Position numbers and translations under genes: made by a program | The notes under the pieces: model-generated | Seen by the model: only the letters and a program-made list of their open reading frames with translations | The model's database searches: none | Told to the model about the DNA's origin: nothing | Shown here: positions 45,521-56,442 of the stretch, one piece after another | Layout: every line of letters starts with the position of its first letter | Numbering within the stretch: position 1 is the first letter of the stretch | DNA from: Siphonodentalium dalli | Taxonomy: Eukaryota; Mollusca; Scaphopoda; Gadilida; Siphonodentaliidae | NCBI GenBank assembly: GCA_032622095.1 | Contig: CP136062.1 | Span: 55,597,849-55,661,848, forward strand | Direction of reading: 5' to 3' | Length of the DNA: 64,000 bases

Positions 45521-46662
45521 CACCCGAACCGAAATTGTTCTAGAAAATCCGATGAAAAACGGAAACAATTTGTGACACCAGATAGCTATAATGGCACAAA
45601 ATCATGGTTAGATCACCAAGCACACTTTGAAATTTGTTCCAATATAAATGGATTGGAAATTGATGAGATGATTGGCGCAAGGAACACTCGGTGACCTACT
45701 CCTAGACCAAGAGGAAGACTACAAAGTTCTTGTTGGTGCGATAGAAGGCCGATTTGCTGCCAAAAGCCTGACTGACCAGATCGTACAATTGCGTGCACGA
45801 CGACAAAGGGCAGGGGGGGGGGGGTTACCGACGTCTGACCAATATGTTATATCATACTGCAGCACATGAATTGAGAGACACCTTGGCAAAGGACCAATTC
45901 ATTGGTGGTTTGTATGGTCCAGACATACGCTCAGGGCAAAACAAGCAAGACCGGGCTCTATCGGTAAGAGCATAAGACATGCAGTTGAATTAGAGGCTTT
46001 TGCCAAGTCTGACAAACATAGGGCTAAATACTATGCTAGGGCAGTAAATGAAGCAGACTCAACACAAAGCAAAAATATAGAGTTTGAAGAACTCAAAAAG
46101 ATAAGAGATGAACTGAAGCCCTAAACTGGTTCTAATGGGAAAACTCAAAATAGCTCACAACCGTCCCAGATATCACAGTCCATCTCTGAGACGAAGGAGA
46201 TAAAACAAATATTGACTGATGTGAAGAGGTGTAAAGGGGAGATTAACAAAGAATGACAAACTTGGAGAACCAAAACAAGGAGAAAAAGAGTAACACAAAT
46301 GAGTCCTGGATGGACTGTCGTGACGATAGACAGTGGAGACATAATTATAATGATAATTCTGATTATAACACAAACGAATACAAAGAACGCACCAGATGCA
46401 GAACTTCTCACAATCCACGCGACATGTGTCATAATGCCTATCGTGGTAGGGGAGATGAGCAGAACACAAGTGGACATCGTAACTCCAACGAGTTTGTTAG
46501 ATACATGTACAGCTCTTCTGAAGAGGGGGCTATATTTAGATTGCAATCTCTATGGGCAGCCAGTGACGTTTCTGATTGGTACTGGAACAACAGTTTCCAT
46601 ACTCTCAAAGAAACTGTATGACTACTTATCGGAAGATAAACACCATATGTTACATAAATGAT
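45521..46662 (+). pseudogene. Gypsy-type LTR retrotransposon gag and protease remnant
   Basis: Successive frames give TPDSYNGTKSWLDHQAHFEI (45568-45627), then GTLGDLLLDQEEDYKVLVGA with RFAAKSLTDQIVQLRARR, then HELRDTLAKDQFIGGLYGPD, matching the ordered blocks of Gag from Gypsy-like elements in invertebrates. A poly-G run at 45812-45821 coincides with a frameshift. Near 46530-46630 a retropepsin-like stretch follows (GQPVTFLIGTGTTVSILSKK). The family has aspartate where this reads G, so the catalytic residue is lost. Reverse transcriptase and integrase are not recognisable downstream. It lies in the spacer between the inverted arms and may be cargo or a later insertion. Confidence 0.65.
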
Positions 46663-47476
46663 GTAGCACACGAGCTGCTGATCATTGAGTCCAACGAAAC
46701 GAATAAGGCATACCGAGTTGTATCATCTAACTCATCGGAAACTCTGCCAGAGATAGTATCTTCTCGTCACTTGTCAGAACACATCAACACAAATTCCACA
46801 GATGGAATTGGAACTTTTGACACTGTGGATCACGAGCCCACTTATACCACGATAAGCACCACGGATCAGGCACCAGCTATCGTAGAGAACACAGATATTG
46901 GCAGAATATGCCATATGTGACTCCTGGAAGGTCTGGACATTCACAAATGCTCAGAAAGCTTAACGAATATATTATGGGTCTCTATGATCACATGGCAATA
47001 CAGCAGTAGTTTCTGCTACCATAAACAATGGGGATGAGTTTCAAAGAGCTGAACCCAAACCATCCTGAAGTGAAACCAAATGCACAGGAGAAATATATTC
47101 TTCGTGACACATTGGAAGACATACATGGTCAGAGAAATTCGACATGTAATGACCAAGGTCTTGGAGATATTACGGCATATGTTCCTCATCATATTCCAAG
47201 AAATATGGGACAACCCAGAAACGGCGCCATGGTACCCCAAGGGGGATTCAAGGACGATAGATAGAATTAAAAAACATCGCAAGGTTGATGACAAGGCTCG
47301 ATTTGATCGCTGTGGCCAAGAAGGTCGTGACGCATTAAAACCCCAAATACTGTGGGAAGATCCCCATAAGGCAAAGTCGTGAGAGATATGATAGCCACAG
47401 AAATACAGTGTATATACTGTTTGTACAGTACTGTTGATGTAAAACAAATATTCTATTATATGATTAAAGGGAAGTG
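46663..47476 (+). other. Possible downstream part of the Gypsy remnant, unassigned
   Basis: Two overlapping + frames (47028-47264; 47080-47382) and a hydrophilic frame to 46920 look protein-like (Trp/Arg/Lys-rich, WDNPETAPWYPKGDSR), but I do not recognise a domain. They could be decayed pol or an unrelated insertion. Confidence 0.3.
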
Positions 47477-47593
47477 GCAGCCACGGGGGGACAACAAGTC
47501 CCGGGTGGCTGCAGGTTCATTCCAAACACGACCCCTTGGCTCAACTTGCAGGGTTGAGCCATACATAGATGTGGTGAGATCGCGAGCTCACCT
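47477..47593. other. Three consecutive stable hairpins
   Basis: Hairpin 1 (47477-47512) pairs GCAGCCAC with GTGGCTGC plus an inner GGGAC/GTCCC. Hairpin 2 (about 47538-47563) pairs GGCTCAAC with GTTGAGCC. Hairpin 3 (about 47573-47593) pairs GGTGAG with CTCACC. The block is GC-rich for this window. No tRNA boxes or hammerhead core (CTGATGA/GAAA) are present. Confidence 0.6.
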
Positions 47594-47771
47594 TAATGGC
47601 TGTGCCGTCTCGTGGGTAGTTCATGCCCATTGGTCGCTAAAAACCTTATATGTGTATCGAAGAAGAGTAGGCTATCCGACCTCATTGGGGAACATTTCTG
47701 CACCCAGATACAAACAAACTTTGACTTTCATCGGTCACAGGGTGCAGACGACCTACGGTTTGTAAAGGAAG

Positions 47772-49455
47772 TCGTACCAACAACCCATTTGGGAAAAGTA
47801 ACGGCGTGGTCACCGCTGCTGAAGAATTTAACAAAAGTTAACTAAGCACATGTTCGTCGATTGATATAAAGATTGGACACCCCACTGATACACATTTCGC
47901 AATGCTGCATATTTGACACAAAACGTATAAACGGTTGTTTCATGGTGTACATGTAAGCCGAATGGTCATGTGAGTTACATGTACTGTGGCTGAACCTGGT
48001 TATTAACAATAACTAAACCTCCCAATACGTATAATCTTATACAAATGTGAAGCTATATTATGCGAAGTAAACATACACAATGATGTAATTTCTTCAACTC
48101 AAGTAACTATATATCAAACGCCTCAGCTTGATAAGGTATGTGTATAATGCATAAATGTGTATAGGAATATTCCTTGCTTGTCTCATCTTGCAATGTATTG
48201 TATTGTTGGGGCGATGGGTGCAATATAACGTAACCAAACAAATGCGACAGAAGATGATACAATCCGAAAACATTCATATGCATTATGTGTCTCGTCAACT
48301 CTTGAAGTTTGTCCTGGATTATTGTTCAAAATGGAATTGAATTATCACCCATGTAGAGGGGCAAAACAAGTTTATATTTCACGATTTTCGGTCTACTTTC
48401 ATCAGAAAACTCCGAAATTTGCCATTTGTAAATGATACCATGACGTTATCAGAATGTATATCTCGAAGTGGGTAGACTTCAATATAATAGCACAAAATAA
48501 TCGGAGTTGTGCTTTTGTATTCTGCCATACCGAAATTTCTAAAACTGATTTGTTTTCTTCTGAATTTTGGGGGTGGGGGTGACACAATCTACCACCACAT
48601 AGCATCTATGGCAAAGAATGACATCATTATCTTACAGTCATATGCAGTATATATTTCCACAAGTTTCTATATTATATACTGTATGTCCATCCAATGCAAT
48701 ACTGAATAATCGCCTATTACGAGGGGCGAAACAACTGAAAATGAATGATTCTTTGTCTATTTTCCACGTAAATTTAAGAAATTTTTACATCTATTACCGC
48801 AATCATGGCATTTCATTACTTTGTATTTATAAGTGTGTAACCTGCTATATCATAGCACAAACATATCCCGAATATCTGTGCTTTTGTATTATTTTGTGCC
48901 GAATTTCCCTAAAACAGTGATTTTTTGCTGAATTTTGGGGTGAGGGTTGAAATAATCTTACATAACACATCACGTGTTAAATATGATGGCATATTCAGCA
49001 TATTGTCGTATGCGGTATAGACTATATCCGATATCCTTGGTCAAAACAATATTGATATATCGCCCATTAAGTGAGGCAAAATAAATGAAAAATTGCGCTG
49101 TTTTGTCTATTTTTACAATAAATCTAAAAACAATCTTCTTTATATCAGAGAAATCGTACCACTATGATAGTAAATATCTAGAGGTATGTAGACTACAATA
49201 TTTTAGCGCAAAATGTTCGCGTTTCTATACTTTTATTTCTCATTTTGCCGAATTTTACAAAAACAGGGATTTTTGCTGAATTTTGGCACTTAATCAGCTA
49301 AAAATCATCTTTTGCATCATTTGTATATTTCACACCGGGTCCTATCCGATGCGGAATGTCATAACCTTCAAAATGATGTATCACAAGCCAGTGTGTGGTG
49401 CCGATGGACTAAACTTTCTGAAATCGGTTCCGTCCGCTCCACTAAAAGTAGTACC
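47772..49455 (-). repeat. Right arm of the 1.7-kb inverted repeat
   Basis: It is uninterrupted and pairs with 43851-45068 and then 38175-38663. The bases at 48950-48965 are continuous and give the empty site of the DIRS-like insertion. The outer boundary is approximate because similarity fades between 49425 and 49455. Confidence 0.85.
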
Positions 49456-49465
49456 AGTGATTTAT

Positions 49466-49499
49466 TCCACATGCAGATGTATATATGTCTGCATGTGGA
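49466..49499. other. 12-bp perfect hairpin at the outer edge of the right arm
   Basis: TCCACATGCAGA (49466-49477) and TCTGCATGTGGA (49488-49499) flank a 10-base loop. It is just outside the inverted arm and absent from the left side. Confidence 0.7.
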
Positions 49500-50195
49500 A
49501 AAACCCGGAGCTATCAATAATTCACTGAAATGAATTCATGGGACAACAAATGGACAACAATGGTGTTCATTGAAGCTTGTCCTTTTAGTCACTGCTTGTG
49601 ATATAATTAAGACAATAATGTCAAATTACGGGTTGATGATTATATCACCGGGAAATAATTCCACTGCACACAGACACTACGGACGACCGGGAAGAAAGTG
49701 ACTTTCTTACCCATGCAGATACATGCAAATTATCTCGTCTGTGTTTTGTATTGGTGGTATATCTGTATAATAATTATGGACTAAAGTACTCAACCACTCA
49801 ATCCGTTCAAACTTCTGGTATCACCCCCTCGTCGACATAGATCCCGATCTACAAACGCAAACATTATACTGAACATATCTACAAAATACACCTCCTGCCA
49901 CCAATTTTGTTTATTATCAAATTTAGGTATACTTCATCCAAAAGTAACCTAAAGCCCATCATCTTCGTTATCTTCTCGGAAGGCATAAATAACATCTGAT
50001 CCATCAAGACAGCACCAGTTTGTATTAATAGCACTTCTATCGCACTAACGCGTTTGTCAAAGAAGAACTGTCTAAGCGTACTGCATCCATAATCGATGAT
50101 AGAGTTATCTATTCCATGTTCTGAATTACGAAATGTTTTAGTTCACTTTCCAGAGACAAAGCACCAGGGTGGGACACATTCAATTATGAGCATAT
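49500..50195. other. Unassigned sequence
   Basis: No domain or repeat was recognised. It leads into a decayed RT fragment. Confidence 0.4.
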
Positions 50196-50860
50196 TATGT
50201 TTCGAGGTGAATCACTTCTCAGATGTATTGCGTACTTGTATAACAACACCTTCAGGTTTGAATACACACCAACAGATGTTAAACGTGGCACAATGTGCGC
50301 ACCGTACAAGGCAGTCTTACACCACGAAATTAGTTTAACTGCTATCTCGCTGTTACCATGTTACCAACAGTTACAAACTAAGAGAAAATAATGCTAAGTC
50401 GTATTCAACAAAAAGTCTCGGCTTGTTTGAATATAAATCCACTACATAATGGTCCCCCCCCCCAAAAAATAAACGTAAGCTGTATGATGTCCTCGTATAT
50501 GGTCTAAGGGTGTATTTCTTACATGTCCAGGAATCACAGCAGTCTATTTGCATTCCTTACCGCCTGGGTAAATGGATTTCTTCTGAAACTTCATGAACGC
50601 CATATACAAGGTACACATTTAGACTGTTCGATGAAGAGTTAACTGGAATCATGTGCCGCACATCTTTTGGCTGTGTTTCGTCCAGATGGTTTGAAGTGGT
50701 GCATGGAACCAGATAAGGGTACACCATTTCGCCGTCTCTGAACAACATCGATATATATTGACGAGCTACTCATCAAACAGGTATGGCCACCATTCGGTGG
50801 TCTCCATGAAAATAACGTCAACTCTACTACAATTAAACACCCTGACGTCATGACACCTTT
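50196..50860 (+). pseudogene. Decayed LINE reverse transcriptase fragment
   Basis: On + in several frames one reads IAYLYNNTFRFEYTPTDVKR followed by APYKA (about 50218-50310), TAWVNGFLLKLHERHIQGTH (from about 50560), SRWFEVVHGTR then a stop then GYTISPSLNNI (about 50681-50750), and an IDELLIKQ-like segment. These are ordered core motifs of a LINE reverse transcriptase. At least three frameshifts and several stops are present. It is distinct from the family at 51.5-54.5 kb. Confidence 0.6.
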
Positions 50861-51463
50861 TCACTATTTCATTATTGAATACAGTCACTATGTAACATAA
50901 GCTTATCATACAGCCTCAAATGGAGATACAAATTCAATCCAAAAAGACGTTAACCAAAAGTTTTAATCGTATTTATGGAAACAAAATCGGATACCATAAA
51001 GCGTAAATGTTGTTGGTGCCATAATGATGTGGTCGTGTTTAACGTTTGTGTATAAATGTTTACGACAACAACAAACAAACACTCAAATGATGAAATATGA
51101 GGACTGAGATCAGGACTGACTCGCCAGGACCAATCACAGTATTCAGTAGCTCCGAAGCTGATGTGAAATTCTTCATATTTTCATTTGAAATCGTTGAACA
51201 GAATTCGAATTGCAACGACTCACAAAACCTCCATTATTCAAAATGTTAAAACGGTTTATGCCAGTGTGTAGCTCGAATTTTCCTGCAAAAGCTATCACAG
51301 AAATAATTGTCAAATATGTACATGTACTGCATTTAGGGTAAATAACATAAATATAGGATTTCACATGAGTTTCTATTTTATACGGAATTTATCAACGGAG
51401 TTCACTAAATTCGATTTGTGCCGAGGTTTACCGATCGGGGCTTCGAGGCTCAAATGGAATTTT
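50861..51463. other. Unassigned sequence
   Basis: Only short ORFs are present and no recognisable element was found up to the target-site duplication at 51464. Confidence 0.45.
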
Positions 51464-54400
51464 CTTGACGAGGTTACTGTTTACTTTAAACATATTTTAT
51501 TGTAAATTCATTACAACGGGATTGGGGTACAAGTTTTAACAACTTACAATGTCCCTGCTCCCAGATACAATATATATATATGAATTTAACAAGATGACAG
51601 AGAAAATATACATGATAAGGTTGCAAATTTGGTCTACAAAAGAGAAGAAAACTTGTGTAAAGAGTGTGTGATAATCCGGTTCTGTGTTTGTATAATACTA
51701 GCGTTCTGCCCGCCCTCTCTCTCTCTCTCCATGGAAATAGAAACTGAGAAATAGTGGCCTTTGTTTTGAAGGGTATTATGTGCTATATGTTTGCATTTGT
51801 TTGGTCCGTAGCTTTAATGTAGTCAGACAATTATTTATTCAGTATCAGTATCAGTATTGTCCGGTTCAAAACGCTTTGTTGCAGCTATATATGCCTGAAC
51901 AATGCGGAACATCTTTTCATTCCTTGATGGAGTTTCACTTGAGTTTCCCCAAAGTAATTGCTTGTAATTGTTAATTTTAAAGTTGAGGTCGTCCAGTTTA
52001 CGGTATAGTTCTAACCTTTGTACATTATATAGGGGGCAATTTAGGAAAAAGTGCATATCACTTTCATATTCGTATCCACATTTACAGTTTGGGGTATCTG
52101 CTATATAATTTTCGAACATATCTAAGCGGAGATCACTGCAGGAGTTTCTTATCCTACAGTGGAAAATACTATATTTACGGTTTCCTGATTCAAAATATTT
52201 AGGCGGCTTTCGGGTGGGCTCTATCATATTTAGGTTATCCTTAAAATCTAGAAGATTTTCAGCATCCGTTATATATGTGGGTAGTTTGTTCCATGAAGTT
52301 GCAACGAAGGGGAAGAATGATTGCTTAAAATGTTCAGTTCTACTATAATATGAATGGAATCTGCCCGGATGTCGCATGTTATAGCTGGAGACTTGTACCG
52401 AGCGTGGTGGGAGTAAGCAAGATAAATAATATGGAGTTTCGTTATTTATAATTTTGAACATAGTTTGTAATTGGTGCTTCTCTCTGCGAATGTTCAGAGA
52501 AGGCCAGCCAGCTTCGCATAGGACCGCATTATTGGGAACTGAGCGCGTGAGCCCTGTAACTATTCTAGCGGCATCAACGTGAATCCGGTCAAGTTTATTT
52601 AGTAAATATGTCGGCGCGTTTTCCCAAATTACGTCCGCATAATCTAGGAGAGGCAAGATATAGGCCTTGTATATCTTATCGAGTGTTCTTCGATCTAGGT
52701 TGTACTTGTATCTTCTGAGTATCGATAGTCGCGGGACAACTTTTTTGACTATAGATTCAATTTGGATATTCCAATTTAAATTGCTTTGTATTTCGAGACC
52801 AAGGTGTTTATGCGACTCAATTATGTCAATTCTTTTATTTTGGAAGGTTAAATCTAGAGGGACCTCTCGAGGGGTCAGGGAGAACAATATTGCCTTAGTT
52901 TTGGTTGGATTAAAGTTTACAAGCCATTTGTTGGCCCAATCTGATATTTTATTAAGGTCTTGGTTTACACTTCTTTCTAGCAGCTTTATGTCATAGTGTT
53001 TGGACGTGAGACATGTGTCATCTGCGTACATTCTTGTTTCGGAATTTAAATTATCTGGGAGATCATTTATATATACCAGGAAAAGGAAAGGTCCGAGTAT
53101 TGATCCTTGGGGAACTCCGGCTGGAATGGGTTGGAAGTTGGAATATGAATTGTTTATTAAGACTCGTTGTTTTCGATTACTGAGGTAATCTTCCAGCCAT
53201 TTCAATAACGGACCGGATATGCCGTATTGTTCTAGCTTATATATCAGTCCCCTATGCCAGACTCTTTCAAATGCCTTTGATATATCGCAAAAAACTGAAC
53301 ATGTGTATAAGTCATTATCGAGAGTCTGACAGAGGTTATGATATAGATCTGTTAATTGGAAGGTCGTGCTATGTCCGGGAATAAAACCAGATTGATGTTG
53401 GTACATTAGTTTGTTATCTTGGAAAAATGACATAAGATGTTGGGTAATTATTTTTTCAAACACTTTGCCGAGGCTCGGAAGGAGGGAAATAGGACGGTAA
53501 TTTATACAATCGGCAGGATCATCTTTTTTAAATATGGGGATAACATTTGCTTTTTTCCAGTCTGATGGGAATTGGCCGAGCTCTACTGACTTTTTAAAAA
53601 TAATTTCTAATGGAACAACAATCGATTCAGCAGTAGCGTGAATCATTTTTGGGCTTATGCCATCAAATCCATGGGCTTTGTTAACTTTGAGTGATTTAAT
53701 TGCAGTAATGATCTTATCTCGGGTGAAAATAATATTGGATAGCGATTTGGAGCATCTACGGAGAGGGATTGGAATTTCGTGACCACGATCATCGATATTT
53801 GAATTTAAAATGAAGGCCTCGTTTAAACACTTCGCTTTCTTGCGATCATCTGTCACATAGGTTTTTCCATCAATAGTGACATCTCCGTGTTGACTATATA
53901 ATGGTGGGATGCATGTGGATTTCTTTTTGTTCAGCAAATAATTTATTGTTTGCCAAAAGTCGCGAGGGGATGGGGATTCATTTACTCGTTCTTCAAGTTT
54001 AGAGTGAAATTGTGCTTTCGCGTATTTCTTCATGTTGTTTACTTTATTTCTGATATCTTTATAATTTCTCCATGAGACATCTGAATTTCGTTTTATGGCT
54101 ATTTTTCTCAATCTATCTCTGCGTCTGATCTCCCTTCTTATATCTGAGTTGAACCAAAACTTGTCATTTGTTCGTATCGTGACTGTTGATTTGGGGACTG
54201 TCTCTTCCATTACTGAGATGAATAAATTACAGAATCGGGAGACAGCATGGTCTAAATCTTCAACTGTATTTAATTCTTCTTGCCAGTTAATAGCATCTAA
54301 CATACTGTTAGCCCTGGTATAATCTCCGTGTTTATATTTCCATATAGTTCTCTTAAATGATGTAGTTTCATATTTTTTGAATTTTAATATCGCATAAACA

Positions 54401-54540
54401 CCATAATGATCTGAGAAACCAAGATTTAGAGTGTCGGCTTCGTACACTTGTAAGTTATTGCTCACGATTATGGGGTCCAGAAGTGTTTGGGATGTGAGCG
54501 TGACTCTTGTTGGTTTTTTAATTACATCCTTGACGAGGTT
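51464..54540 (-). mobile_element. 5'-truncated non-LTR retrotransposon with 12-bp target-site duplication
   Basis: The element (51476-54528) is flanked by identical 12-mers, CTTGACGAGGTT, at 51464-51475 and 54529-54540. On the minus strand it starts inside the endonuclease domain, runs through a complete open RT frame and ends with a ~360-base 3' UTR finishing AATAAAATATG...AAACAGT, without a long poly(A). A 5' truncation with a target-site duplication is the usual product of target-primed reverse transcription. A diverged 3' tail of the same family is at 56782-56915. Confidence 0.9.
51835..54528 (-). CDS. Non-LTR retrotransposon ORF2, endonuclease end plus reverse transcriptase
   Basis: The open frame has 897 codons from the truncation point to TAA at 51835-51837; no start codon is native because the 5' part is missing. 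The first residues include SDHYGVYAIL, the SDH end of an APE-type endonuclease. Reverse transcriptase follows with ANVIPIFKKDD, NYRPISLLPSLGKVFEKI, SVFCDISKAFERVWH, IPAGVPQGSILGPFLFLVYI and MYADDTCL (catalytic YADD intact). Thumb and linker show HKHLGLEIQSNLNWN and ILPLLDYADVIWENAP. The C-terminus carries a Cys/His motif (CKCGYEYESDMHFFLNCPLY). The protein would copy element RNA at nicked target DNA in the nucleus. The type is jockey/CR1-like; clade assignment needs a tree. Intact reading over 2.7 kb means a young insertion. It cannot move in cis because the endonuclease is incomplete. Confidence 0.9.
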   Translation of the reverse strand, partial: DVIKKPTRVTLTSQTLLDPIIVSNNLQVYEADTLNLGFSDHYGVYAILKFKKYETTSFKRTIWKYKHGDYTRANSMLDAINWQEELNTVEDLDHAVSRFCNLFISVMEETVPKSTVTIRTNDKFWFNSDIRREIRRRDRLRKIAIKRNSDVSWRNYKDIRNKVNNMKKYAKAQFHSKLEERVNESPSPRDFWQTINYLLNKKKSTCIPPLYSQHGDVTIDGKTYVTDDRKKAKCLNEAFILNSNIDDRGHEIPIPLRRCSKSLSNIIFTRDKIITAIKSLKVNKAHGFDGISPKMIHATAESIVVPLEIIFKKSVELGQFPSDWKKANVIPIFKKDDPADCINYRPISLLPSLGKVFEKIITQHLMSFFQDNKLMYQHQSGFIPGHSTTFQLTDLYHNLCQTLDNDLYTCSVFCDISKAFERVWHRGLIYKLEQYGISGPLLKWLEDYLSNRKQRVLINNSYSNFQPIPAGVPQGSILGPFLFLVYINDLPDNLNSETRMYADDTCLTSKHYDIKLLERSVNQDLNKISDWANKWLVNFNPTKTKAILFSLTPREVPLDLTFQNKRIDIIESHKHLGLEIQSNLNWNIQIESIVKKVVPRLSILRRYKYNLDRRTLDKIYKAYILPLLDYADVIWENAPTYLLNKLDRIHVDAARIVTGLTRSVPNNAVLCEAGWPSLNIRREKHQLQTMFKIINNETPYYLSCLLPPRSVQVSSYNMRHPGRFHSYYSRTEHFKQSFFPFVATSWNKLPTYITDAENLLDFKDNLNMIEPTRKPPKYFESGNRKYSIFHCRIRNSCSDLRLDMFENYIADTPNCKCGYEYESDMHFFLNCPLYNVQRLELYRKLDDLNFKINNYKQLLWGNSSETPSRNEKMFRIVQAYIAATKRFEPDNTDTDTE

Positions 54541-55000
54541 GATAACTTACGTATAAAATAGAACGAGTTTGGGATACTTATTATAACATAATCATATAAA
54601 AACGCGAAGCAACGCGAAGAATTCATGGAAAACAATAATAATAAACTTCAGCAATAGCAAGTCATTTAAATAATGAAGTGACGTCATCGCACGCGCTAAT
54701 AGTAGGCCCTACACGTGTGTCTCACAAATAATTATGAAGCTGGTTCTGTGGGTTTATTATGTGTAAAAATTCATTTTTATACATGTCAGCCTGTACCGAA
54801 TCCGCCATTTTTACGACAGAGTTCAGCATTGGACAATCCTGTGCATTCGATATCCGTATCGTGCACAACGCTCTGTTATCGAGAAACTTAACGGTCCCTG
54901 GGCTACTTTTAACCAAAACAAAACGAACACACATCGTAGTTTTCCACGAACGTTTGTTCAAATGGAGTAACATTTTAAGGAGTCTTTAATGAACCGCGCG
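54541..55000. other. 5' flank of the PAN gene
   Basis: Two antiparallel ORFs at 54722-54989 are mirror frames without a domain. No repeat was recognised. Confidence 0.45.
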
Positions 55001-55008
55001 TTATAAAT
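55001..55008 (+). promoter_or_regulatory. Possible TATA-like element upstream of the PAN exon
   Basis: TTATAAAT lies 132-139 bases before the ATG. If used, transcription would start near 55035 and give a ~105-base leader. TATA-like strings are common in AT-rich DNA, so support is weak. Confidence 0.3.
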
Positions 55009-55139
55009 TATTCGTATCGCGGTCAATCGATGTACTTACTACCATAGAGTAAGCCTCATGTCGTACAGTCAACTACCGTGAATACTCTCTGGTTGCTCTG
55101 GGTGCTGGACGTACCCTACAGTCGATCCAATCTTTAACC

Positions 55140-55439
55140 ATGTTGCACTCAATTGTTAAAATTGCTGTGATAGCCGCGACTGTACGAGGTATATGTGCCA
55201 TCCGGTCTGGTGGATTTGTTGTGCTCAAAGGGAAGAAGGAACAACAACTTAACGATTCGTCCATCTCATCTGCCCGGAGTCGGATCGAATGCGCCGAATG
55301 GTGTCTCGAGAACCCGTGGTGTGTCGCAGCAACTTATATGAAAAATGGCGGCCTGAATGGGATGAAGTGTTTCCCATCATCGACCCAAGAAGGAGTAATG
55401 GAAGATAATGTTGATGCAGTATTTATGAAGAAGAAAGAG
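55140..55439 (+). CDS. First coding exon: signal peptide plus PAN/Apple-like domain
   Basis: The ATG has A at -3 (AACCATG). Residues 1-20 form a signal peptide (MLHSIVKIAVIAATVRGICA). The rest resembles a PAN/Apple module: ECAEWCLENPWCVAATYMKN, then MKCFPSS, with Cys at 51, 55, 61 and 77. In this family such cysteines pair within the module. The exon ends KKKE at a consensus donor (AAAGAG|GTAAGC, GT at 55440-55441) after exactly 100 codons, phase 0. Reading on gives a frame to 55505, which is intron. The product enters the secretory pathway. Invertebrate genes of this layout often continue with lectin, fucolectin or other extracellular domains; later exons were not found to 64000. The opposite frame (55073-55264) is a shadow. 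Confidence 0.8.
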
Positions 55440-55998
55440 GTAAGCATGACCTCAATTCGGTCGAGTAACCGTGTTCCTATGTGTATACACGCATTTATAC
55501 CATAATTGTATGTTCTATTATGTGTATAACACCTATTTTGTAAATTTAATCTTTACACCCTACTGTGGGTATACGACTTCCTACTGTGGGTATAAATTTG
55601 TACTGTGTGTGTAAATTTTCAAACGTAATTTCATGTGTTAAACGTTGATACCCATAGTAGAACTACATCGTAGTTAGCAAACTAGATCCTATGTAACATT
55701 CATTTGAAATTGGAAATTGTCATGATATCAATTAGATATGAGGAAAATTGCATGAATTTCAATCAAATGTAGCTTGCTAGTGCTATATTAACTAGGACAC
55801 ATATGAATGATAATTCCAAGTGACTGATCGCTCCGAAATAGGATGACGTCATGACGTTAATGTAAGCATCACTACGCGTGACGCACATTCCTTATAGTGT
55901 CGTGTTTGTGTCTCTAGGTGATGATACACATTCAAAGTAAACAACGGGGCTGTTGAATTCGCGAACAGAATTACAAAAATAATAAATATGGCATAAAT
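55440..55998 (+). other. Intron 1 of the PAN gene (start)
   Basis: It begins GTAAGC. TACTGTGGGTAT is repeated at about 55560, 55582 and 55605. A TCTAG acceptor-like site at 55914-55919 gives only a short phase-0 frame, stopped within 13 codons, so it is not taken as exon 2. Confidence 0.5.
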
Positions 55999-56143
55999 AA
56001 AATACACGCATAGTACCGATAGTACAAAATTTTAACCACTCGTGGTATTGTGGTTTTAACCACTCGCCAAAATGCTCGTGATTAAAACCACAATTCCACT
56101 CGTGGTGAAAATTTGGTATTCTCGGCTACTATGTGTGTATTCT
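55999..56143. mobile_element. Hairpin MITE, copy 1
   Basis: Terminal parts AATACACGCATAGTA and ACTATGTGTGTATT are inverted, and inner parts AACCACTCGTGGTATTGTGG and CCACAATTCCACTCGTGG pair. It is preceded by GGCATAAATAAA. It is related to the element at 56443-56585. Confidence 0.75.
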
Positions 56144-56273
56144 ATATTTGTTTCTCTTTATTATTTACTTATATTTATAACACGATCGCCTATCTTACTA
56201 CATAAATAGCCATCTGTTTAAATTTTACATTTAATCAACACCTGTTTATTAAACGTGCCTACTTTTGATTAAA

Positions 56274-56441
56274 CTTCGCAGAGTGGATTAAACTTTCTCC
56301 ATACAATTTGAACGGAAAAGTGTTTATCCATCGCATTGTAAAGATCGTGACATAAATTTCGCAGAGTGGATTAAACCTTCTCCATACAATTTGAACGGAA
56401 AAGTGTTGATCCATCGCATTGTAAAGATCGTGGCATAAACA
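56274..56441. repeat. 84-bp tandem duplication
   Basis: TTCGCAGAGTGGATTAAAC to AAAGATCGTG occurs twice, starting at 56274 and 56358, with four or five differences. The second copy ends in GGCATAAACAAAAT, which directly precedes MITE copy 2. It produces a spurious 70-codon minus-strand frame. Confidence 0.9.
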
Positions 56442-56442
56442 A

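Noticed and set aside
45115-47770. LTR pair for the Gypsy remnant
   Set aside because: Only a weak similarity between 45115 and 45480 was seen and no matching 3' LTR. The remnant is called by gag/protease motifs only.
43640-49279. ORFs such as MCIGIF... on both strands
   Set aside because: Mirror copies from the inverted arms, without domains or conservation beyond DNA identity.
55914-55965. Second exon of the PAN gene after TCTAG
   Set aside because: In the required phase 0 it stops after about a dozen codons and has no PAN or lectin residues.
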